Origin: Muribaculaceae bacterium
GTDB lineage: Bacteria > Bacteroidota > Bacteroidia > Bacteroidales > Muribaculaceae
Direction: 5' to 3'
NCBI GenBank assembly: GCA_009775265.1
Contig: VSPG01000034.1
Span: forward strand, 1-22,496
DNA: 22,496 nucleotides
Positions 1 through 6,445 of the stretch are shown piece after piece. Within the stretch, counting starts at the first letter, position 1. Every line of letters begins with the position of its first letter. Both the position numbers and the translations under genes were made by a program. The notes beneath the pieces are model-generated. The model was not told the origin of the DNA. It did no database searches and worked only from the letters and a program-made list of their open reading frames with translations.

Positions 1-9
1 TTCAAGAGG

Positions 10-83
10 TGGTCCCACTTGGGCTTGAACCAAGGACTCCCTGATTATGAGTCAGGTGCTCTAACCAACTGAGCTATAGGACC
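10..83 (-). tRNA. tRNA with CAT anticodon (elongator Met, or Ile2)
   Basis: Read on the minus strand, this folds as a full cloverleaf. The 7-bp acceptor is GGTCCTA with TGGGACC, the D arm contains AGCTCAGTTGGTTAGAGC, the anticodon arm is CCTGA-CTCATAA-TCAGG, and the T arm is CTTGG-TTCAAGC-CCAAG. The discriminator is A and the next bases are CCT, so CCA is not encoded. The D arm and closed acceptor end fit elongator Met. A CAT anticodon also occurs in tRNA-Ile2, where the C is modified to lysidine, and sequence alone does not fully exclude that. Confidence 0.93.
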
Positions 84-106
84 TGCAAATTTCCTTTTTG
101 CGGATG

Positions 107-137
107 CAAAGTTATGTGTTTTTTTTTGATTGTGCAA
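107..137 (-). promoter_or_regulatory. Promoter of the CAT tRNA
   Basis: On the minus strand a TAACTTTG box (complement of 107-114) lies 23 nt before the tRNA 5' end. A TTG (complement of 135-137) sits 20 nt further upstream. Both elements and their spacing match the Bacteroidetes -33/-7 promoter. Confidence 0.7.
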
Positions 138-177
138 CTTTTTTCATAATATTTTTTCGCATTTAAATTTCCATGAT

Positions 178-185
178 TATCTTTG
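178..185 (+). promoter_or_regulatory. Candidate -7 box upstream of the frameshifted small gene
   Basis: TATCTTTG matches TAnnTTTG and lies 34 nt before the ATG at 220. The -33 region about 20 nt upstream is a T-run without a clean TTG, so this is a weaker call than the other promoters in the window. It diverges from the tRNA promoter at 107-137. Confidence 0.4.
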
Positions 186-219
186 CGAGGTAAAGCGAAG
201 TTGCAATACCTTATTTTAT

Positions 220-686
220 ATGCTAATAATTAGACACTTAAAACGAACTAAAATCACGATTGAAAACATAACGCCTACGTCTGTATTTTCTCATGCAGGC
301 TATATGCCGATGATTGTGATGGTATATTTTGCGCTATAGACGCCGAACACCGTAAGAAAGTTGACATAGAGTTTTTCTTTGACACCGACTACATCTCCAG
401 CGCACACAATAAATACGTTCTTAATCTTACGACTAATGCCGGATATTCAAAACGACACGTCGCCAGCGCAGAATGCGGCCGCCTTGTTTTTCATCTGGAT
501 GAAGATGACTTACAGAAAAAGGAACTCTTAGCCGAACTGTTGTCATTCTTCGGAACCCCGATAGCGAAAGTACGGCTACGCCTCAATGAACTTGACGAAT
601 ACGGCAAAATATATGAAACAAGCGGATTAAAAGATGATGCAGACTTTGATGAAGCCTTGGAGGCGTTCATTAATAATGAGCGTTAG
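220..686 (+). pseudogene. Frameshifted small gene of unknown function
   Basis: I do not recognise this family. The frame ending at the TAG at 684-686 is open back to a TGA at 261-263. Its product looks like a real acidic soluble protein, with stretches such as YADDCDGIFCAIDAEHRKK and LVFHLDEDDLQKKELLAELL near the middle and an FDEALEAFINNER end. It has no ATG, GTG or TTG start upstream of its coding-like part. The ATG at 220 opens the neighbouring frame, which stops at 337-339. Adding one T to the TTTT run at 286-289 would join ATG 220 to the long frame and give a protein of about 155 residues. I therefore read it as one gene broken by a 1-nt loss in a T-run. The alternatives are a sequencing error, a -1 slip during expression, or an old remnant. 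The region from 84 to 219 holds only the two promoters, and 687-810 holds only the promoters of the next gene. Confidence 0.5.
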
Positions 687-725
687 CATATAAGAGTCAT
701 CAAGTTTTTTACCTTTTTGTCCGCC

Positions 726-733
726 TATATTTG
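726..733 (+). promoter_or_regulatory. Candidate upstream -7 box for the operon at 811
   Basis: TATATTTG matches TAnnTTTG and would give a leader of about 70-80 nt for the gene at 811. The -33 region is only a T-run at about 704-709. It may be an alternative promoter to the box at 798-805. Confidence 0.3.
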
Positions 734-797
734 TTATCTTTAAAGGAGCGTCAATAAAAAAGCGACCTACACATTACTTTTTATAAATATTGTTTAT

Positions 798-805
798 TAC
801 TTTTG
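798..805 (+). promoter_or_regulatory. -7 box directly before the ATG at 811
   Basis: TACTTTTG matches TAnnTTTG and ends only 5 nt before the ATG at 811. Transcription from it would start at or within a base or two of the start codon, giving a leaderless mRNA. No clear TTG is seen at the expected -33 distance, only T-rich DNA. Confidence 0.5.
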
Positions 806-810
806 CAGGT

Positions 811-1407
811 ATGTTACAATTCATAGCACAAATCAACAACAAATATTCCGTTGCCGAACTTGCCCAAATGGCCATAGAAGGAGGCTGCCATTGGATAGAA
901 CTCGATTTGCCTGAAGCATCTGACGATTTCGTGCGGGCTACGGCTCTTGAGCTTAAAGAGCTATGTGTCGAAACCGGAACGTTCCTAACCATTGCCGACA
1001 GGCCCGAAGTAGCACGCGAAGCAGGGCTACACGGAGTCCAACTGCGCGGAGCCAATGCCTCACGGGCCGCTGCTGTCAGAGATGAACTCGGCGCCGAGGC
1101 AATAATAGGCATAGAGGCCGCCAATGCTGCGGCAGTGCTGAATATCCAAAACCTCGACATCGACTATGCAACCCTACCCTTAGGCATGCCAGTGGCAGAG
1201 GTCAGACAAATCGTAGAAACAATACGAAAAGCCGATATGTCTCTACCCATTGTGGCACGTGGAGAGTTTACGCCGGATGAAGCAATTGAAATGATGGTGG
1301 CCGGAGCTAACGGAATTGCTGTCGGAAGTGCCATTTCCGATAGTCCCGATCCGGCAGAAAGCACGCGCAGGCTGCTTGACGCACTGAAAGCCGTTCAGCA
1401 AGCATGA
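811..1407 (+). CDS. ThiE/TenI-like TIM-barrel protein with degenerate active site
   Basis: This 198-residue protein has the thiamine phosphate synthase/TenI fold. TFLTIADRPEVAREAG at 57-72 matches the IINDR region, GLHGVQLRG at 72-80 matches GADGVHLGQ, and LPIVARGEF...GANGIAVGSAI at 145-175 matches the phosphate-binding end of the barrel. The residues that bind pyrophosphate and Mg in ThiE are not conserved: IGxSxH is IGIEAAN at 99-105, and the GPxFxTxTK segment is TLPLG at 121-125. Catalysis of thiamine phosphate synthesis is therefore doubtful. An in-frame TTG at 790 is possible, but it precedes the -7 box at 798-805, so ATG 811 is preferred. The stop overlaps the next start by 4 nt, which links it to envelope genes rather than to thiamine genes. 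Confidence 0.8.
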   Translation: MLQFIAQINNKYSVAELAQMAIEGGCHWIELDLPEASDDFVRATALELKELCVETGTFLTIADRPEVAREAGLHGVQLRGANASRAAAVRDELGAEAIIGIEAANAAAVLNIQNLDIDYATLPLGMPVAEVRQIVETIRKADMSLPIVARGEFTPDEAIEMMVAGANGIAVGSAISDSPDPAESTRRLLDALKAVQQA

Positions 1408-2423
1408 GCACACAGCTTCGCAACACCGGATGGAAAGTAGCAATAGCCACCTTTATTGGCATAGGCGTCGTAGCTTGGATGTTCGCACGCGAGTTCAAGC
1501 CCGAAACTTTGGACGGATTTATATTTGATTCCCGCTCTATACTATGCCTCGTGCTTGCCGCCATTGCTATGTGCGGACGCGACTTTGGGCTTGCATGGCG
1601 TTTCCGAAGCATTACCGATGGGGAGTTGTCCTGGAAACGTGCGTTTCAGGTCGATCTTATGTGCGCTTTCACTTCGGCCATAACGCCTTCTGCGGTAGGC
1701 GGCAGCCCTGCTGCAATTTTTTACCTCACACGCGAAGGCCTGTCGGTTGGGAGAGCCACCACACTTACTCTTACAACCCTTCTGCTCGACGAACTTTTTT
1801 TCGTTATCTTCTGCCCGATAATAGTATTATCCATTCCTTTCGGCGAATTATTCGGCGAAGGCGGAATAGTTCTCGGCAGCGTACGTATAGTGTTTTGGAC
1901 CGTATATAGCTGCATAGTAGCATATACCGGGCTACTTTATACCGGAATATTATGGAAGCCTCAGGCTGTGGCACGCGGGCTGCATAAGCTGTTTTCCATT
2001 CGTGTGCTCCGCCGATGGCAACCCGCCGCCGACCGTATGACCGGCAACATGGTGGCCACCTCCGAGCGCGTGCGGCACTGCCCGCGAGCCTGGTGGATGC
2101 GCGTCTTCGGCGCCACGGTCGTGTCTTGGTTCTCACGCTATCTGGTTGTAAACGCCTTGTTTTGGGGATTTGTCCCCTCTGCCGACGGACTGCTCGTTTT
2201 CGGCCGTCAGTTTGTGGTATGGGTGGTACTCATGGTAAGCCCGACGCCAGGCGGAAGCGGTGTGAGCGAATGGCTGTTCTCAAACTATTACGGCGACCTT
2301 ATAGGCAATGTCAGCATGGCTCTGCTGCTTGCTATAATATGGCGTCTGTTCTCATATTATGTTTATCTTATAGCCGGGGCATTCCTTGCTCCACGCTATT
2401 TCAAAAAGAATAAGTTATCATGA
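1404..2423 (+). CDS. Lysylphosphatidylglycerol synthase TM-domain family membrane protein (PF03706-like)
   Basis: This 339-residue polytopic inner-membrane protein has hydrophobic segments near 11-29, 43-58, 119-145, 160-182, 236-257, 265-280 and 303-328. It carries the paired glycine-rich motifs of the family: TPSAVGGSPAA at 94-104 and SPTPGGSGVSE at 279-289. PF03706 is the membrane (flippase-like) half of MprF and also occurs as stand-alone proteins. There is no soluble aminoacyl-transferase domain, so lipid lysinylation is not implied, and a role in moving a lipid or lipid-linked sugar is inference only. It overlaps both neighbours by ATGA, upstream at 1404-1407 and downstream at 2420-2423, which indicates translational coupling with kdsB. 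Confidence 0.85.
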   Translation: MSTQLRNTGWKVAIATFIGIGVVAWMFAREFKPETLDGFIFDSRSILCLVLAAIAMCGRDFGLAWRFRSITDGELSWKRAFQVDLMCAFTSAITPSAVGGSPAAIFYLTREGLSVGRATTLTLTTLLLDELFFVIFCPIIVLSIPFGELFGEGGIVLGSVRIVFWTVYSCIVAYTGLLYTGILWKPQAVARGLHKLFSIRVLRRWQPAADRMTGNMVATSERVRHCPRAWWMRVFGATVVSWFSRYLVVNALFWGFVPSADGLLVFGRQFVVWVVLMVSPTPGGSGVSEWLFSNYYGDLIGNVSMALLLAIIWRLFSYYVYLIAGAFLAPRYFKKNKLS

Positions 2424-3172
2424 AAATCATGGCAATTATACCGGCACGTTATGCTTCGACGCGGTTTCCTGGAAAACCGTTGGCTTTGCTTGGAGGCAAA
2501 CCTGTAGTACAATGGGTTTACGAGCGCGCGTCGCAAGTGTTTGAGTACGTAGCCGTGGCTACTGACGACGAACGCATACAGAACTGCGTGAAGGGTTTCG
2601 GGGGACGGGTCATAATGACGTCGCCACACCATTGCAGCGGCACAGACAGAGCTTGCGAAGCCATGCTCATCAGCGGATATAATCCGAATATAGTGGTAAA
2701 CATACAAGGTGACGAACCATTCGTCGACCAAGCGCAACTCAAAGCTCTTGCAACTTGTTTCGAAGACGAGGACACGGACATCGCCACTATCGTGCGCCCG
2801 TTCACAGGCAGCTATGAGGAGTTGGAAGATCCAAACAAAGTAAAAGTAGTGCGTGACGACAAAGATTTCGCCATGTATTTTTCACGGTCAGTGATCCCCT
2901 ACACTCGTGGCGCAGAACCATCAGCATGGCCTTCCATATCTGCCTATTATACACATATAGGACTCTATGGCTATCGTGCCGATGTCCTGAAAAAAATTTC
3001 CAAGTTGCCACAATCGCCACTTGAAAAAGCCGAAAACCTCGAACAGCTCCGGTGGCTTCAGGCGGGGATGCGCATACGCACGGCCGTAAGCGATAGTGTG
3101 TCAATAGGCATTGACACTCCTGCCGACCTTGAAGAAGCCCAACGCATCATAAAGAACAACCTGCATGGCTGA
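2420..3172 (+). CDS. kdsB: 3-deoxy-manno-octulosonate cytidylyltransferase
   Basis: KdsB activates Kdo with CTP to give CMP-Kdo, the donor used to add Kdo to lipid A in the cytoplasm. The 250-residue length is normal. The N-terminal nucleotide-binding signature IIPARYASTRFPGKPL (6-21) is intact, as are ATDDERI (47-53), SGTDR (73-77) and QGDEP (96-100), which contributes a metal-binding aspartate. The first ATG at 2420 overlaps the preceding stop. A second Met at residue 4 is an equally possible start and would not change the fold. The stop overlaps the next gene by 8 nt. Its presence shows that the organism makes a Kdo-containing outer-membrane lipid. Confidence 0.96.
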   Translation: MKIMAIIPARYASTRFPGKPLALLGGKPVVQWVYERASQVFEYVAVATDDERIQNCVKGFGGRVIMTSPHHCSGTDRACEAMLISGYNPNIVVNIQGDEPFVDQAQLKALATCFEDEDTDIATIVRPFTGSYEELEDPNKVKVVRDDKDFAMYFSRSVIPYTRGAEPSAWPSISAYYTHIGLYGYRADVLKKISKLPQSPLEKAENLEQLRWLQAGMRIRTAVSDSVSIGIDTPADLEEAQRIIKNNLHG

Positions 3173-4439
3173 ACTTGACCGAAACACCGCACCCGAAGTC
3201 AAGGCTTTTGACCGCATGACCTTTCGCAAAGAACGAGTGGAGTCATTGGCCAATGGGGCACGTCTCCACATAATCGCCGATCCGTCATGCCCCATGACTC
3301 ATATTTGCATAGCCGCATCGGGCGGAAAAGACGAGGCGGAATCGCAAGCTGTTGCAATAACTGCCGCCCACCTGCTGCCGGAAGGGTCCAAAGAATTCGA
3401 CTATGACACGACAGCCGATATAATAGATTTTTATGGCGCCAATCTGAGCGGAAGCACTTCCGACCATCTGACAAGGCTTGACCTTACCGCATTGTCACAG
3501 TACGCAGCTGAACTGCTTCCCGTTGTTACGGCTACTGTGTGCGCTCCTGACTTCACACCCGAGCGGTTTGAAGCGGCAAAATCATTGCTTTCCGCACGAT
3601 GCGCTTACAACGACAGCCGTGTTGACCACATAGCATACAAAGCTGCTTACTCGCTCATTGCAGGAGAGGAAAGCGCAAAAACAAGATTTGCCTCTGCACA
3701 GGATTTTGTTTCGGTGGGCAGCGACGCTGTGAGTTCACAGCAGCGCAATGTGTTCCAATCTTGTGGCATAGATGTATTCCTGTGCGGCGGAGCCGACGAC
3801 CGTCTCGAGCAAGGTGTGCGCGACATGGCGTCTTCCTTTCCAGCAGGGCGCGGTATAACTCCGCAAGTACATCCGTTTACCCCAAGCCCAGCACAGACCT
3901 TACACATCGAGCGGCCGGGCTCCGAACAGAGCGCCGTTCAGGTAATGATACCGGCCATCGGCCGGGAGCACCCCGATTACATACCTTTAAGACTCGCCGT
4001 AACCGCTCTCGGAGGCTTTTTCGGTAGCCGCCTGATGCAGAATATCAGAGAAAACAAAGGGCTCACCTACGGGATTTCCGCATCTTTGAGTGGTATGCAG
4101 GAAGGCAGTTTCATCGACATTTCCGCCCAATGCGCACCACAGCATACCGAACGCCTGCTCGACGAACTGTGTTCAGAACTGCACGGCATGGCCACAAATC
4201 CGCTAAGTCCGGACGAGCTTCTACGCATGCGCCTGTTTGAACAGACGCGCCTGGCGTCTCTGCTGGACAATGCCGTTGCCACCGGCGGCCATTATATAAC
4301 CGCGCTTGCCGTAGGGTTGCCGGACGGCTATTTCGAACGTCAGGAACGCATCACCGCATCAATCACCGCCGAAGACATAGCCGACGTTGCGGCACGCTAT
4401 CTTATAGCCGACAACATGCGCATCGCCATTGTCGGATAA
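3165..4439 (+). CDS. M16 (insulinase/pitrilysin-like) family protein, probably non-catalytic
   Basis: This 424-residue protein has the two-half M16B architecture. The N-terminal half begins FRKERVESLANGARLHIIAD at 20-39. The C-terminal half has the conserved substrate-side segment SRLMQNIRENKGLTYGISAS near residues 286-306. The zinc motif HxxEH should fall near residues 69-75, but the sequence is HLLPEGSKEFD, so the second histidine is missing. It therefore resembles the inactive partner of paired M16B proteases. No catalytic M16 partner lies nearby. No signal peptide is evident, so a cytoplasmic location is expected. It starts inside the end of kdsB, and a 20-nt gap containing AAGGA leads to the next gene. 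Confidence 0.88.
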   Translation: MAELDRNTAPEVKAFDRMTFRKERVESLANGARLHIIADPSCPMTHICIAASGGKDEAESQAVAITAAHLLPEGSKEFDYDTTADIIDFYGANLSGSTSDHLTRLDLTALSQYAAELLPVVTATVCAPDFTPERFEAAKSLLSARCAYNDSRVDHIAYKAAYSLIAGEESAKTRFASAQDFVSVGSDAVSSQQRNVFQSCGIDVFLCGGADDRLEQGVRDMASSFPAGRGITPQVHPFTPSPAQTLHIERPGSEQSAVQVMIPAIGREHPDYIPLRLAVTALGGFFGSRLMQNIRENKGLTYGISASLSGMQEGSFIDISAQCAPQHTERLLDELCSELHGMATNPLSPDELLRMRLFEQTRLASLLDNAVATGGHYITALAVGLPDGYFERQERITASITAEDIADVAARYLIADNMRIAIVG

Positions 4440-4459
4440 CAAACCAAGGAAAACACATA

Positions 4460-5026
4460 ATGACGGACTTCAAAACCGAATGGGATAAAATGCTTAGTGG
4501 AGAAGTATACGATGCATATCGTCACGAGTTCTACCAGCGCCTCATCGAAACACGCTGCCAGCTTCAGCGTTTCAACAGCACGGATGCCGACAAAATCGAC
4601 CAACAGAAAGAAATAATCGACAAACTGCTCGGAAGCCACGGCACGAACTGTATAATTACCCAGCCTTTTCGCTGCGACTATGGCTGCAACATTCATGTAG
4701 GCGACAATTTTTTAGCAAATTTCAACCTCACCATTCTTGATGAAGCAGAAGTAAGAATAGGCGACAACGCATTCATCGGACCCAATGTGAGCATATACAC
4801 AGCATGCCATCCTCTTGATCCCGTGCTCAGAAGAAAGAATATACAATGGGCAAAGCCTGTGACAATAGGCAACGATGTGTGGATAGGAGGCGGCACCACC
4901 ATTCTTCCCGGAATAAGCATCGGAAACAACGTAGTCATAGGAGCCGGCTCCGTAGTGACTAAAAACCTGCCTGACAATGTAGTTGCAGCGGGTAACCCGG
5001 CAAAAATCATAAAGAACATTAGTTAA
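4460..5026 (+). CDS. Maltose/galactoside O-acetyltransferase family enzyme (left-handed beta-helix)
   Basis: This 188-residue protein of the Maa/LacA/NodL family transfers acetyl from acetyl-CoA to a sugar hydroxyl. Residues 1-60 form the family's helical cap (EWDKMLSGEVYDAYRHEF). Residues 75-185 are hexapeptide repeats such as VRIGDNAFIGPNV, VTIGNDVWIGGGT and ISIGNNVVIGAGS. The catalytic histidine is H117 in YTACHPLDP, and the C-terminal NPAKIIKNI is typical. The real acceptor cannot be read from the sequence; given its position, an envelope or free sugar is possible. It is the last gene of the 811-5026 run. No hairpin terminator is seen before the tRNA promoter that follows. Confidence 0.92.
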   Translation: MTDFKTEWDKMLSGEVYDAYRHEFYQRLIETRCQLQRFNSTDADKIDQQKEIIDKLLGSHGTNCIITQPFRCDYGCNIHVGDNFLANFNLTILDEAEVRIGDNAFIGPNVSIYTACHPLDPVLRRKNIQWAKPVTIGNDVWIGGGTTILPGISIGNNVVIGAGSVVTKNLPDNVVAAGNPAKIIKNIS

Positions 5027-5041
5027 TATAAGTTAAAGCAC

Positions 5042-5072
5042 TTGCGCCGTATTCAAAAACGCACTACCTTTG
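5042..5072 (+). promoter_or_regulatory. Promoter of tRNA-fMet
   Basis: TTG at 5042-5044 and TACCTTTG at 5065-5072 are 20 nt apart, which matches the Bacteroidetes consensus. The tRNA begins 14 nt further on. Confidence 0.75.
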
Positions 5073-5086
5073 CACCCGTAAAACAT

Positions 5087-5158
<72 letters not shown>

Positions 5159-5164
5159 CTAAAA

Positions 5165-5194
5165 GAAAGCCGTTCGGTACGCCGGGCGGCTTTC
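5165..5194 (+). terminator. Hairpin terminator after tRNA-fMet
   Basis: GAAAGCCG at 5165-5172 pairs with CGGCTTTC at 5187-5194 in an 8-bp stem. Only a short T-tract (CTGTTT) follows, so termination may be moderate. Confidence 0.6.
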
Positions 5195-5252
5195 CTGTTT
5201 CCATTTCTTCCAATATTGCACGCCATTTTGAAGAACATTGAATCTGTATAGT

Positions 5253-5284
5253 TTTGGACATTAGGCGGATATTCCGTAATTTTG
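5253..5284 (+). promoter_or_regulatory. Promoter of the Omp85-like / phosphoethanolamine transferase pair
   Basis: TTTG at 5253-5256 and TAATTTTG at 5277-5284 are separated by 20 nt. The ATG at 5294 lies only 9 nt after the box, so the leader is expected to be just a few nucleotides. Confidence 0.7.
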
Positions 5285-5293
5285 CAGCGGATT

Positions 5294-6445
5294 ATGAGAG
5301 CTAAGATTTTATTTATATTGCTTTTATCTGTCGCTGCCGGACGTATGACATGCGCTGCGGAACCTTCCGACAGCACCAAAACGGAAACGTCCAGAAAAAA
5401 CATAATTTCGCGTATAATTGAATATTTCAGCGAAAGCAACCGCAGCTATCCGACAAAAAAATTTGACTTCAGCATAATTGGCGGGCCGCATTATTCGTCC
5501 GACTCCAAATTCGGCATCGGCATTTTAGGAGCCGGATTATACCGCAGTTCGGCTAACGACACGCTTACTCCCGTATCTCAGGTCTCTATATATACCGACC
5601 TGACAACCGCAGCCCATTTCAAGGTGGGCATATGCGGCACCCACATATTCCCCGGCGACGCAAAGCGTCTCACATATGACGTAAGCCTGTCTTCAATATC
5701 GACACGATTCTGGGGCATTGGCTATGACGAATGCCGCGACGACAATAACGACTCCAAATACAAATACCTGAATGCCCAGGTAAGGGCGAACTACCGCATG
5801 CGCCTCGGCAGACACATATACATTGGCCCTCTTGCAGCCATCGACTATATAAAAGGCGGCAATTTCGAGAAGCCATGGCTTTGGCACGGAGAAGCCACCC
5901 ATACTTTCAATTTAGGGGTCGGCGCACTCGTGGAATACGATAGCCGCGACAATCTCAACAACGCGTTTCATGGCACGTATCTACGCCTCGAACAACACTT
6001 CTCGCCACGTTTTCTCGGCAACAAATACGCCTATTCCAGCACCTCGTTTCATGCATCCCATTACTCTCCACTCTGGAAAGGCGCCATTCTCGCCACGACC
6101 GCCGACTGTCGATTCACTTACGGAAACACCCCATGGGGACTGCTCAGCACATTCGGAGGCTCATCATCCATGCGCGGATATTTTGAAGGACGATTCCGCG
6201 ACAAATCCGTAATAACAGCATGCGCGGAACTACGACAACATGTGCTCGGACGAAGCGGCGTGGCCATCTGGGGAGGCGCAGGCACGGTGTTCTCACGCTT
6301 CAGTCAGATAAACTCCCGCAGAATACTGCCCAACTACGGCCTGGGATACAGATGGGAGTTCAAACAGCGCGTGAACGTACGTCTCGATCTTGGATTCGGC
6401 CGCGGAACAACCGGTTTTATTTTCAGCATCAATGAAGCTTTCTGA
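5294..6445 (+). CDS. BamA/TamA (Omp85, surface antigen D15) family outer-membrane barrel without POTRA domains
   Basis: This 383-residue protein has a signal peptide at about 1-21 (RAKILFILLLSVAAG, cleavage near TCA-AEP). A short linker follows, then alternating amphipathic beta strands to the C-terminus. MRGYFEGRFRD at 293-303 corresponds to the (V/I)RG(F/Y) motif in loop 6 of Omp85 barrels. The chain ends GFGRGTTGFIFSINEAF, with a terminal Phe as expected for a BAM-recognised beta-signal. There is no room for POTRA repeats, so it is not BamA itself. ATG 5294 is chosen because the in-frame TTG at 5282 lies inside the promoter box. The end overlaps the next gene by 14 nt. Its role in membrane insertion, secretion or lipid handling cannot be read from the sequence. 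Confidence 0.85.
   Translation: MRAKILFILLLSVAAGRMTCAAEPSDSTKTETSRKNIISRIIEYFSESNRSYPTKKFDFSIIGGPHYSSDSKFGIGILGAGLYRSSANDTLTPVSQVSIYTDLTTAAHFKVGICGTHIFPGDAKRLTYDVSLSSISTRFWGIGYDECRDDNNDSKYKYLNAQVRANYRMRLGRHIYIGPLAAIDYIKGGNFEKPWLWHGEATHTFNLGVGALVEYDSRDNLNNAFHGTYLRLEQHFSPRFLGNKYAYSSTSFHASHYSPLWKGAILATTADCRFTYGNTPWGLLSTFGGSSSMRGYFEGRFRDKSVITACAELRQHVLGRSGVAIWGGAGTVFSRFSQINSRRILPNYGLGYRWEFKQRVNVRLDLGFGRGTTGFIFSINEAF

Noticed and set aside
1..100. tRNA gene as an integration site of a mobile element
   Set aside because: No integrase, no repeated tRNA 3' end and no phage or conjugation genes occur in the window.
687..810. TPP riboswitch upstream of the ThiE-like gene
   Set aside because: No THI-box elements are visible and the main promoter leaves no leader for an aptamer.
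790..810. TTG at 790 as start of the ThiE-like gene
   Set aside because: It lies upstream of the -7 box at 798-805, and the family alignment begins at about the Met at 811.
6390..6431. Earlier ATG at 6390 for the phosphoethanolamine transferase
   Set aside because: It would extend the overlap with the barrel gene to 56 nt and add residues before the natural N-terminus. ATG 6432 fits better.
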